Assembly (NCBI GenBank): GCA_039621445.1
Contig: CP154957.1
Location: forward strand, 5,264,504-5,328,503
Reading direction: 5' to 3'
DNA: 64,000 nucleotides
From: Euglena gracilis
Taxonomy: Eukaryota > Euglenida > Euglenophyceae > Euglenales
Both the position numbers and the translations under genes were made by a program. Positions 1 through 10,320 of the stretch are shown in pieces. The notes under the pieces were generated by a model. It was not told the origin of the DNA and made no database searches. It saw only the letters and a program-made list of their open reading frames with translations. How positions within the stretch are numbered: the first letter of the stretch is position 1; each line of letters starts with the position of its first letter.

Positions 1-2
1 TC

Positions 3-637
3 TTCTACCACTGGCAATATGCCTATCATTTTGAAGTGGTCGATATTGACCTCCGCTTCCCCCAGACGTATATCGTCAGATGCACCCACTGTCACGAAAA
101 GTTTGCAGTGGACTTCTGGGGATTCGGAGTACGCAGTACTCAACCACAGGCCGAAGGCCAGGACGAGGAAGGCCAACAGGCCAATATCCCGTACGCAGCG
201 CCAAAGCGCATCATGCTCCTGCACCTTTGCAGAAATCCAAAGGATGTTCACCAAAGCTCGAATGGGCGACGCAACCACCGTCAACTCCTGCTGTATTTGC
301 AACAATTCTGGTTCAGGGCTTGGACCTGCCAGATTATGGAGATATATTATTATCTCAATCCCGATAGGGAAATCCCCCCGGACTATGTCCCCATCAGGCC
401 CCGTTTCGAGAAGGAAAGCATAGACGATTATGTCAAACGCCGATTCGGCGATACGCTCGACAGAGCACCATTCCAGCCGTTTTTCCAAGGCGGCAGACGG
501 AACGAGCTGGGCATGGCCCTACCCCTCCTGCGCTTCAACCACAGAATGGTTGAAGACGAAAGGAAACCATGGGATCTTTTCCGATTACGGAAAAGACAGG
601 TGCCACAGGCACCTGTCCCAAAGCCGCAACCGGCTTC
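3..637 (+). CDS. 5' part of an interrupted gene, CxxC-knuckle protein of unknown function
   Basis: The frame is open from the first complete codon of the window, so the true start lies upstream. The translated segment has a CTHC knuckle near codon 25 in the context VRCTHC, then Q/R-rich sequence, then a segment with PDREIPPDYVPIRPRF and QPFFQGGRRNELG. At 637 the frame is cut by an LTR retrotransposon. Removing the element and one copy of the 4-bp target duplication (cttc, 634-637 and 5905-5908) rejoins this frame exactly to the frame that runs from 5909. A downstream part of the same protein has a similar VRCINC knuckle, which suggests a repeated zinc-binding module. I do not recognise the family; it could be a mobile-element or viral-derived gene rather than a host gene. 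The joining is seen in sequence; the zinc binding is inference. Confidence 0.5.
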
Positions 638-1224
638 TGTCGGCTGTCGGCCCGCCGACAGCCGGTTTCTCAACATTCCCCCCGCGATAGGACTCACCCA
701 GTGGGTAGGAAGCTCCAGAAGTCAATTGGAAGGTGAGCAAAATGTTGCAGAACTGGAAATACAAAAGAAAAGAATGAAGGAGCAAGGCATTCCATTCCAA
801 AATCATTCTCTGTATGTTACTCTCACCCACGGCAAGCACAGGTGTGTCTGACCAAGGTGTGCAGGTTGCCTTGTATGTGCTTTGCCTTCTGAATCAAGTC
901 CATACTTCAAAAGGGTCTTATTTGTGGTTTTCTTTGAATTCAAGGGCAGAAAAAGCCATTTTCAGTTACAAAGTTTTGGATCCTATGCCGGTATGCCAAC
1001 CCAGCCACTGGCAGGGGGCGAAAAGCCGGGCCTCCGGCCCTGAGCCCTCCGGAGGCTCTTTTTATTGAAAAACCCTGGGGCTGGGTGGTGACCGTAGGTG
1101 GGGGAAAAGGAAGAAGGAGGCCCAGTCGGTCGGGCACTCCATTTCTCAGGCATTTCAATTCATTCCACTACTTTCACTTTCGTCGTCCTTTCTTCTCTTT
1201 TTTCTTTAAAACCCCCCACCGACA
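638..1224 (+). repeat. 5' LTR
   Basis: This is a 587-bp terminal repeat. It opens with a small self-complementary stretch (TGTCGGCTGTCGG / CCGCCGACAGCC), so the terminus could fold. It carries a GGCCTCCGGCCCTGAGCC segment near 1029 and a T-rich stretch before the end. It is identical to 5318-5904 except for g649/a5329. Confidence 0.88.
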
Positions 1225-1237
1225 TGGTAAGCAGAGG
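1225..1237 (+). other. primer-binding-like site (initiator tRNA-Met)
   Basis: The bases right after the LTR read TGGTAAGCAGAGG. Many eukaryotic initiator tRNA-Met molecules end CCUCUGCUACCA, so this site is complementary apart from one extra A. Its position at the inner edge of the 5' LTR is as expected for minus-strand priming. Confidence 0.6.
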
Positions 1238-4200
1238 TTTGCTGCTGGGCTGTGCCCAGCAGAATCTTTTTGAAATCTGTGGTTTCTTTGGAATCTGTGC
1301 ACCATAAATCTGCTGGAATCCATCTGTGCACCAGTTTGTGCTGTAAATCGTGGGTGAATATTTTCATCTGGTGTTTTTGCAAATGGAATGGAATCAATCT
1401 GTGAGCAAGGCTCTGGGGGGAAGGGACACTGAAAACGGCCCAGATTTTTGCAATTCCCAGTGGTAGGAGAACGGGCCAGGTTGAGTGTCAGTCGAGAGCC
1501 AAGCTCTAAGCTCCAGTTGTTGACTTGTGTGCATTTTTTTTCTGTGGCGTGTGGTTTTTCTCGGTGTCTTGTTTTCAGCAATTTTTTCCCAAATCAGGCT
1601 GAGTTTTTTGAACGAACTGTGGAGTCCAATCTGGAAGATAATTTTTCTGGCAGAATTTTCATTTTCAGGTTGATGGTTTTTCAGTTTTGGCTGTGGGAAA
1701 GTCAAGTTTAAGTTTTCTTCAGCAGTGATTCAAGTTTTTTATCGCTTTCTGGTTGTGGATTTTTTTCGGATAAACCTCAGAATGCTTGAAGCATGTCATT
1801 TTTGAGAAACACCGTTTTCTCTGGGGTGCACAGTACCCTTTTACTTGTGCTCAAGCAGCCAGACAACAGTTTCAAAAGTTTTTTGTTTTGCCAGTCCCAG
1901 TTTAACTTTGATCAGGGTGAGTTCGCTGCAGGTGTGGCAGGTGCTCAATCCACAGACTGGGACATCATTTCAGTGGGTTTGTATGCTGGTCCCATGCATT
2001 TGTGGGCTCCAAGTCCATCTTTTGGGAGAGGTTTACTGGTTTGTTCAGTGACTTTTTTCCTGTCTGGGACATGCATCGACCTGATCCATTTTCACAGTTT
2101 TGTTGTTTCACTCAGTTTCGGTGTGCTTCCAGTGAGGCAGCCCAGTTTGGTTTTGGGTAATTGCCGTTTCGAGGGGAAAATAACACCTCTATCGAACACT
2201 GGCAGGCAGAGTAATTTTCATTCATTTTTGGGATTGACTGGTCAAAGAGGGGTACCGGGTGTGTAAATCCGGGAGGAACAGACACCCCCGTCGACACACA
2301 TTTATGGGCCCAGGGATCCTGAGTTCAGTGGTGTTCAGTTTTCAGTTCAGTGTTCAGTGGTTCAGTTTCAGTTCAGTGGTGTTGTTTTTGGTCGACCTGG
2401 GGAATTTTTAGTGACCAATCCAAGTTTTCAGTTGATGAGTAACGAGGGGGGGAACATACACAAGAGGTGCTGTGGCCACACCATCTCTTGTATAAACCCC
2501 CAAGAAACGAAATCAGCTGGGACATATGGGTGGTTGCATTTTCTGAGAGCCCCATTCCGGAAAATCTCAGAGTCATCATTGGGCAGCTGAGGGTGTTGTT
2601 CAGCTGCATAATCGCCAGAATTTTGTTTCATGAAATTTGGTTGTATTGTCAAGCCTGTTGGGAAACAAAGTCCACCAGAATATTTCTGGAAAAAATCCCA
2701 AAGTGGTGGCAAAGCTCATTTTTTCCTTGTCCTGTGTGATCTGTTGGCCAATTGGTGAGCCATAATCTCAATCTCATCTGGGTTGGTTTGCTTGGTTGTG
2801 GTCGGCTGCACATTTTTCCAACAGCAGCACTGATTTTTTGATTTTTCCAACAGCTGCGTTTTGTGTTGCAGCCTGCTGCTGTGGATGCTAATTTTGTCGT
2901 AATGGGGTTCCTCCCTTCCCCAATTGCCATGAGGTGTTCGGCAAGATAATAGACAATGATGCATCTTGCTTTTTTTATTGTGGTTTGGCCACACCAACAA
3001 ATCAATCTCTGATGGGTGTTGTGAGGAGGCAGCCATAGGGTCCAGCAGTGGATGTTTATTGCTGTGTTTGGCTTTTTTGTTTCTTTTTTCCCCTTGTGCA
3101 GGTTTTCAACTCAACAACGCAAGGAGCAAGAATTGAGAGATCTTCGAGGATTTCACCGTGGAGAATTTATCAAGAATTTTGCAATTTGGACTACCACAAG
3201 CAGAATTTTGTTGCCACGGTGGACACTTGGAAGTGGTATTGTTACCCAGCTGGGAAGTTTAATGCTGAGCCTTGGTGTGTTGAAGCCTGGGCTGATAATT
3301 GGTTTTGATTCAGGGCTGAAGCCCAGGATTCATTTTCCTGCTCTGAGACAGTCTCAACTCTCCCCAAGCGGTGTGGCCTCGCTGTACGGGGGGGGGGGGG
3401 GCTGCCCAAATAGCCTCGGTGCAAGAATCAGCTTATTTTTCCTCTAGAGAAGAATTATGGAGGAATACAAATGTAAATGGGTTCTCCCATCATTTGTGGG
3501 GGGGTCCATTTGGCTGAGTGCACCGAAGTAATTGTTGTGACAACTGGATTGCTTTCTTTGGAGTACCGTTCAATTTTTTCTGTCTTTTGGATCCTGGCAG
3601 ATTTCGGCTCGGCAACGATTTCCAAGTTTCTGGACCAAAGACACCCGTGGGGGGGCTGGGGGGGGGGGGGGGCTCAGCGAAGCCTGATCCTGTGACTAAT
3701 TCGGCTTTGATGGAGCTGAATTTTGTTTTGCAATGGTTGGAAATGTGAAGCCCAGGTTGAATTAATTGAGGTTCTGCCCTCCAGCCCTTTTTGCGGGGGG
3801 GGCGGGCAGTGTGAAGCCCGTCGTCCTTTGATGGTGAAAGTGAGTGATTTCGTTCGGTTTGGACAAGAGGTCCAGGTTTGTGATTTTTTTTGGGTTTGGA
3901 GGCTGAAGCCAGGTTATGCCCCTTGTCTCTTGTTGGGGGGGGCAGCAAAAAATCGCCTTGGCTGCGAGACTTGGATTTAAATTTTTGGGATTTTTGAGTT
4001 TGCCAAGTTGTTTGACCCCCATTGCCCCATGTGAATGGGGGGGGGGGCAGTGAGAACATTCCTGGAGAGTCGCATTCTTCGGGATTTTTGAATTTGCTGG
4101 GAACCCCCGACCCTCACGGCTGTGTTGCCGGGGGGGGGGGGGGCAGATCGGTTGGTTATCACGGATATTTGTGATTCGGTTTGGCAGTCTGTGCAGTCCA

Positions 4201-5306
4201 CAGTTGTGGGATGTTCTGTGGCTGACTTTGGGTTTTGAGGTTGGAATTCCTGGTTGGACTATTTGAGGGCTTTTGCAGGCCCTGGTTTGGTGGAGGATTC
4301 ATTTGTGCTGAAAACCTGGGAATTTTGACTTTTTTTCCAAGGAGAAAACCGAGTTCGGATTTTTCAGACTTCGGTTTGGATTTTGAGAACTGTAATTTTC
4401 ATATGGAACATTTGAACTCGGGGGGGGGGTGGACCCTCCTCAGGCCCTGGTGTGGGCCAACGAAAAACAGCCACGTGGGCACTCAAGCCCTGTGATATAA
4501 GTGGCTGAGGGCCAATGTGAAGCCCTGTTCTGCGTCCAACAAAAGAAAATCGACCCAGTCATTTTTTGTTGGAATGCATGACGAGGGAGTGAGCGTGCAT
4601 GCACACAAAACACAGAACCGCACGCGCCATTGTACACTATTCCCATATAACCGTCTTACCCTCTCACCTACTCGCCATTTCTCACCTCTTCGCTGTTTCA
4701 CCAACATCTATTTTTTTCTCTTCACTGGAAAGGAATGCTTCGCTCTTCCTTTTTTTTACCCAATCAAAGAATTACGCCGGGCACTGTGAGCCAAGTCCCT
4801 GATTTAAAAGAATTTCATTTCTTCACAAAAAACAAATCAACGAATGTTCAGTTGTTATTGTTTGGATTCTTTCCTTCCTCACCAGGGGCAATATTCTTGA
4901 ACACTGCCAACGGGACATTTTAATAAAGGCAGTGTGAGGGACAGGCCTGGGGGGAAGTGTGCCCGAAGATTTTTTGTTTTCGATTCTTTTATGGGTTCCA
5001 TGTTCCTTTTGCATACACAAGTTCGGACTCAACAAAGTACAAGAATTCCCCCACATTTTTTGTGGGACGTTTCTTTGTCCCTTCCACCACCGGTGGCGGT
5101 GGGGGGGGGGCTGGCCCCGTTATCACCTGATTTTTCAGGTGCCCCTAAAAGCACTATCAAGTTGCTGGGGGGGGGTCACCACAGCCCTTCAAAAAAAATA
5201 TAAAAAAAATGCCCCCGGAGGCCAAAACGGCCCAACCTTAAAAAAAAAATGCATTTTCCCCATTTCAAAGGGGAGGGGGGGCAAAAATTGGTCCGACTAA
5301 CGTCGC

Positions 5307-5317
5307 AAGGGAGGGGG
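5307..5317 (+). other. polypurine tract
   Basis: The tract aagggaggggg abuts the 3' LTR start at 5318, the standard place for the plus-strand primer of an LTR retrotransposon. Confidence 0.65.
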
Positions 5318-5904
5318 TGTCGGCTGTCAGCCCGCCGACAGCCGGTTTCTCAACATTCCCCCCGCGATAGGACTCACCCAGTGGGTAGGAAGCTCCAGAA
5401 GTCAATTGGAAGGTGAGCAAAATGTTGCAGAACTGGAAATACAAAAGAAAAGAATGAAGGAGCAAGGCATTCCATTCCAAAATCATTCTCTGTATGTTAC
5501 TCTCACCCACGGCAAGCACAGGTGTGTCTGACCAAGGTGTGCAGGTTGCCTTGTATGTGCTTTGCCTTCTGAATCAAGTCCATACTTCAAAAGGGTCTTA
5601 TTTGTGGTTTTCTTTGAATTCAAGGGCAGAAAAAGCCATTTTCAGTTACAAAGTTTTGGATCCTATGCCGGTATGCCAACCCAGCCACTGGCAGGGGGCG
5701 AAAAGCCGGGCCTCCGGCCCTGAGCCCTCCGGAGGCTCTTTTTATTGAAAAACCCTGGGGCTGGGTGGTGACCGTAGGTGGGGGAAAAGGAAGAAGGAGG
5801 CCCAGTCGGTCGGGCACTCCATTTCTCAGGCATTTCAATTCATTCCACTACTTTCACTTTCGTCGTCCTTTCTTCTCTTTTTTCTTTAAAACCCCCCACC
5901 GACA
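5318..5904 (+). repeat. 3' LTR
   Basis: Near-identical partner of the repeat at 638-1224, at a constant offset of 4680 bases. It ends CCGACA and is followed by cttc, the target duplication that also precedes the left LTR. Confidence 0.88.
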
Positions 5905-5908
5905 CTTC

Positions 5909-7043
5909 GGAAGTTCCGCCATCGGAACCTTCAACACAGCCGCAACCGGCATCTGTACTCACAACGCAGCCGCAAACGGCAACGCCTGTTCCCCAGGGTA
6001 TTCCTGATGACACACCGCCACCCGTCTTTGGGCGCGGTCGGCGTTACCTAAGTTCCAGCCTATCGGCTACTGCGGAACCATTTATCCCTATGGGATTTCA
6101 GGAGAGTCAATCTTCTGTCGCTACCTCTTCACCCCAGCCCGCTACTGCGGCACCCCCCACCAGCGCGATTGCGCAACCAACAACTGTGCCCACCGCTATA
6201 GCGGAACAGCCAGCAGCCCCTGCCGCTTCACCAGAAACGGTGGAGGACAGTGAGGAGAGTGATGGTGAGGGCGGTGAAGACCGCATGCAAGGCCTGGAAG
6301 ACATATGTGCTCATGAACCTCAGCCATCAGCCCTTCCATTAGTCCCAAAAGGTTCCAGGACACCCCTTCCGCCTGAAGGAGATGTCAGCTCAGAGACGGA
6401 ATCTCCTACATCCGAGGCCGAACGGCCACCGGTACCTCCCGTACCACCCCCCTCCTTACCCGCAGTGCCAACGGCACCAACCCCGACAGAACCTGTCGCA
6501 TCACCAACAATACCTACAGGTGTTTTAGGTGGTGTGTTACAGGGTCTGACCGCGGCGATGTCCGCAGTATCAGCAGTACTGACCCCTCGAGGCTCACCAG
6601 CCACATCCCCTCCCGAAACCCAAAGGGTTATTACGGCAGATAGCAGCTCAACAGCCGTACAGCCTACGGCTGCAACTCCAATGGAGTTGGATGTCCCAGC
6701 AGCTAAACCAGCTGCACCAACACCGACAACGGCGGAAATGCAACCACCGCCTGCCAAACCGGCAGCATCGGCACCTCCTGCCAAACCGGCAGCACCGGCA
6801 CTGCCAACGGCGGAACGACCACTACCTCCGGCAGACCCAAGAGAAGCACGCCGATATGGCAAACATAAAAAGCCTAAGGCTAAACCTTCAGCCGAAGGCT
6901 GCAAGCCCGGTGAAAGCCGCCGGGATGATGAGCCACCACCGTCTGGTGGAGATGGCTCTGGGACAGGCCATAGGCCCACAATACCCATGGCCAGCTATGT
7001 GGCTGCAACCTCTGAAGGCGCTAAGCGCAAACCCACAATCTGA
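5909..7043 (+). CDS. middle part of the interrupted gene, Pro/Ala/Thr-rich linker region
   Basis: The frame continues that of 3-637 after excision of the LTR element. The stretch is low-complexity: QPQPAS and TQPQT motifs, acidic runs (EDSEESDGEGGED), then PAKPAAPA repeats, and a basic segment (KHKKPKAKPSAEGCK). It looks like a long disordered linker. It ends at an in-frame TGA (7041-7043), but the same frame stays open for another 420 codons and encodes a differently composed, folded-looking region. The TGA may therefore be a nonsense mutation (for example from CGA), a read-through stop, or the real end of one gene with a second beginning nearby. Confidence 0.55.
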
Positions 7044-8309
7044 CCGATTCGGTCAAATGTCCCTCACGAGGCCGATGAGCCATTCTGGACTGAGGACGTA
7101 TTGTCCAGAGTGGACCCCCTCAACACCCGCCAGGCTAGGATCAATATGATCCGTAATAGTAGTGACCCCTGGCTGAACAAGTGGATCAAGCCCTTGTTCC
7201 ACCGGGATCAACCCGGTATTTTCACAACCAGCCACACTTGGCGTTTTTGGAATGCGAAATCTCCAAGGGTATTAGCCCAATATTTTGGAGGAAATTTCGT
7301 CCTGGATTTCCAGGACAATGATCCACTATTGTGGTTATGTACAGCATGCCATAGGCTACGAAACGACATGCTCGCAGTGCATATCTGCACACGCAACCCG
7401 GATAGCATAAGCTTCCACCATGATGCATATGTGCGCAATGGCGCAGCACTGGTTTGTGGCGATTGCCTACTGACATGGTCCAATATGGACAATTTCCGCT
7501 GGACGGAAAACGATTATGACAAGGACATACCTGTCCGTTGCATCAACTGCCTACAGGAAGATTTTTGGTTACCTGCCACTGGCGGTATGACTAGAGTCAT
7601 ACCAGAAAATGAAGACCATCTGGTCAAATTCAAGCAGGACTATAAGTCCCAAATCAATTTCTACCAGTTCAAGAAGTTTAAGGCTGTACACAGCTACCGC
7701 ACAGTCGGAATCGCCAAAGATTTTCATCTTGACAGCGCAGCTGTCCGATTCGCAGTCGAGTCAGCAGGCAAGGCCAAAGTGCCATACATTTTTCAAGACT
7801 CCGCTTTGGACAGGGTGATATACCCACTTTTTACGGCACAAAGCCTGCCAAACCGACCAAGTTTTACCTTTTTGTTGCCTGAATACCCCCCTGAGGCCTA
7901 CAAAATGGAATTTACCGATTGGGTAAGAGAAGTTTTAAGGCCCTTCACCATCCGAGCGCGAGTCGCAGGTTGGCACACCAAGGCAGATCCTGCCGTTTAT
8001 CCGGGGATACCCCCACAGGTTCAATGCAACCACCCCCGCCTAAACTTTTGGATCTGGCCGGCAATGTTGCCACTTTTCTTCTGGGATAACCTCCAGAATT
8101 TTCTGCATCGCGAAGCCAACAGGCTTGGAGTACGATTACCCGATGGGTATACACAAAAATGGGAATATCCCGATTTTGATGTCGATGAACCTGAAAGGCA
8201 ACTCGTAAATTTCGAAACTCCGATACTGGAGATAGTGGAATCTCCGGAAGGAGACTACGTTCGGGAGATCAGACCACCGACTCCCAGGAAATGGCCATCT
8301 GTGCCATAG
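7044..8309 (+). CDS. 3' part of the interrupted gene, cysteine-knuckle domain
   Basis: Same frame as the preceding segment, ending in TAG at 8309. From about codon 80 it has three CxxC pairs (LCTACHR, VCGDCLL, RCINCLQ) spread over about 100 residues, rich in W, F, Y and D/N, as in a structural zinc-binding fold. The C-terminal part has many aromatic residues (FTFLLPEYPPEAY, FWIWPAMLPLFFWDN). An internal ATG lies at 7147-7149. If this is a separate protein it would be about 400 residues. No catalytic motif or known family was recognised. The balanced composition and long open frame argue for real coding sequence. Confidence 0.55.
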   Translation, partial: PIRSNVPHEADEPFWTEDVLSRVDPLNTRQARINMIRNSSDPWLNKWIKPLFHRDQPGIFTTSHTWRFWNAKSPRVLAQYFGGNFVLDFQDNDPLLWLCTACHRLRNDMLAVHICTRNPDSISFHHDAYVRNGAALVCGDCLLTWSNMDNFRWTENDYDKDIPVRCINCLQEDFWLPATGGMTRVIPENEDHLVKFKQDYKSQINFYQFKKFKAVHSYRTVGIAKDFHLDSAAVRFAVESAGKAKVPYIFQDSALDRVIYPLFTAQSLPNRPSFTFLLPEYPPEAYKMEFTDWVREVLRPFTIRARVAGWHTKADPAVYPGIPPQVQCNHPRLNFWIWPAMLPLFFWDNLQNFLHREANRLGVRLPDGYTQKWEYPDFDVDEPERQLVNFETPILEIVESPEGDYVREIRPPTPRKWPSVP

Positions 8310-9871
8310 ATACCCCAGGCTGACAGGCCACAGGTCCTTGGACCCTGTTCTGACCTTTCCATCAGGCCTATAGGCCCTGTATTCGGTATCTATCCCAGGC
8401 ACATCTGCCAATATGTATTTTTACTTTACATATAACCCCCTCTCTTTTGGGCTGCTGCCCATCTGTCGAGGTATATGCCTCTGGGGATACCCCATCGACA
8501 ACATCGTGTCCGAGCAGCGCTGTGAAGCCTTCTCCTAGCGGTATATGCCGCCAGTAAGAAGACACACAGCGTACAGCGCGCACACCGTAATAATAGCTCC
8601 CAACTTGTTACTTTTCGGCTATAAGGCCACATAAGACTGCCAGACAGCAAAACTTCTGCTAAGGTCTTTTGACCAGCCCCCCACTCCTCTCTCCTTTACC
8701 CCCCTGGGCAAAATATCGCTGTCGCCGGCAGTTGGTTTTGTAAATAGGTCTTTCTCCCTGGTCAGATATGACTGGCCAGGTGCCCCCTCCTTCCACACCC
8801 CACCCTTCAATCTTTTCCGATTAGGGAATGAGACCTCCCTGCGTGTCATAGACACACCCCAAACTGGGTGGATGGGACTTTCTGGAATGGAAACCTTCTA
8901 GCCCCATTTCCCAATGGGCTCTTCCGCTTCCACCCCTTTGCCACAATAAGTAGGCACCGCATATGCGGTTAACCACTTTTGCGCGTTTTTGCGTTATTTC
9001 GCAATTTCCTTCCCACACCCCTGGTGACAGGAGAACCAAAAGCCGCAAACGGCCCTGTGACAGGTCCCCGTCCCCAGGACTGTGTCCGGCATTCCGACTG
9101 GTCTGGTCCAGTAGGGAAATCGGGCATAGCCCTGGGAGGGGGATGTGTACCAGGCAGCCGTAAGGCCATGGTACTGTGTATGTAGGTATAAGCCTACGGC
9201 CAGATATAGCTCTGAGCCCCATACACAGTACTATGCTAGGTGGTATTCCTACAGATGGCCAACGGCCTGAATTAGGAATACCAAAGCCTAATTCTGGTTC
9301 TCCTCTCCACAGGTGGTATTCTTTTCATTTCACTTTGTCTTTGCAAGACTTGATTTCCAAGTTTGCTTTTTCACATTTTGAAGTCCTGAAAGGACACTTG
9401 TCACTTACCTGGTCCGTATCCCATAGGGCTCCTCCCCTGTCTTGTGCTCTGCCTCTTAATCGGGGAAAAGGGCAATACAACTTTTATATTTATTTTATAT
9501 TTTTCCTGTTACTCCTACTTATATCCTTTTCTGCGCACCAAAGAGCGAAAGCGATAAGGTAGGACGTACACTAAAAGACCTTTGACCTCAGACAGAGTGA
9601 ATTCCCTCAGCAAAGAAATTCTGCAGGGAGGGGGGTGTAGACACCACCCACTGGAAACCCCACAGCACGAGGTGGGCTGGGGTTTTAGGGTGGAGAAATG
9701 CTTGTTTGCAGGTGGAGGAAGTCCAGCAACTGGAACAGTGAGAAATTTTTGGGGCCTTCCGAGCTCATTTTTTGAGGCTGGGTGTCGTATCAAAAATTCA
9801 AAAAATTAATTATGGCCAAAAGGGGGGTGCACAGTACCTCACCATCTCGCAGTGCGGAGCCCGAATGGTCT
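8310..9871. other. no gene recognised
   Basis: This stretch after the knuckle-protein frame holds only short overlapping ORFs on both strands, all under about 130 codons, with no recognisable domains. Pyrimidine-rich stretches occur at 8440-8460 and 8670-8830. It may include the 3' untranslated region of the upstream gene. Confidence 0.5.
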
Positions 9872-10320
9872 CGGACTCCCACGACACAGGAAGGGGGAGG
9901 AAGGGACCAAGAGGGCGAAGCACAAGAAGATAGTGAGCCCAACCCCCCCCACCCATAAAAGCAGCAGAAAAAGAAAGACATCCCAGCCAGAAAGGGGATC
10001 CCCAGCCAAACGGCCCCAACCACCCACCCAAAGATACCGCAGAAAGAGACAACCATCCCCACCTCCGGGGGGGGGCCCCACCAAGTGACCACGTGAGGAG
10101 GGGGGGGGCGGGGCCACGACGGTTCAGCTTCGCCAAGGTGTCGGAGGAGGCCTCATCATCATCGCCCACTCCAGCAACAAAGGCGTAGTAAGGAGCACCC
10201 CCCGCGCGCGCACACAAACACACCAGAACAAATAGCCGGCAAGGAAAGCACGACCTCACCATCTTCTTGTGCTTCGCCCTCTTGGTCCCTTCCTCCCCCT
10301 TCCTGTGTCGTGGGAGTCCG
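9872..10320. repeat. perfect 60-bp inverted repeat with 329-bp loop
   Basis: The 60 bases 9872-9931 are the exact reverse complement of 10261-10320 (outer ends CGGACTCCC and GGGAGTCCG). The loop contains G- and C-rich runs. No clear target duplication flanks it (tggtct on the left, tgctca on the right). It could be a foldback transposon or the product of a local inversion-duplication. A perfect match over 60 bp points to recent origin. Confidence 0.85.

Larger units (their letters stand above)
638..5904 (+). mobile_element. LTR retrotransposon without recognisable genes (LARD-like), inserted in a coding frame
   Basis: Two 587-bp direct repeats (638-1224 and 5318-5904) start TGTCGG and end CCGACA, the TG...CA form of LTRs. 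They are flanked outside by the same 4 bp, cttc. Directly after the left LTR comes a primer-binding-like site, and directly before the right LTR a purine tract. The 4.1-kb interior (1225-5317) is T/G-rich with long G runs and only short, overlapping, compositionally biased ORFs. I see no gag, protease, RT or integrase motifs. The LTRs differ at only one base that I could find (649 versus 5329), so the insertion is young. It must have been mobilised by proteins supplied in trans, as for large retrotransposon derivatives. The orientation is set by the primer site and purine tract. Confidence 0.85.

Noticed and set aside
638-5904. Treating the 1.1-kb region at 5318-7043 as one gene starting inside the LTR (421 codons from 5778)
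   Set aside because: The first 42 codons lie in the LTR, which exists in a second copy at 638-1224. The frame's real 5' portion is 3-637.
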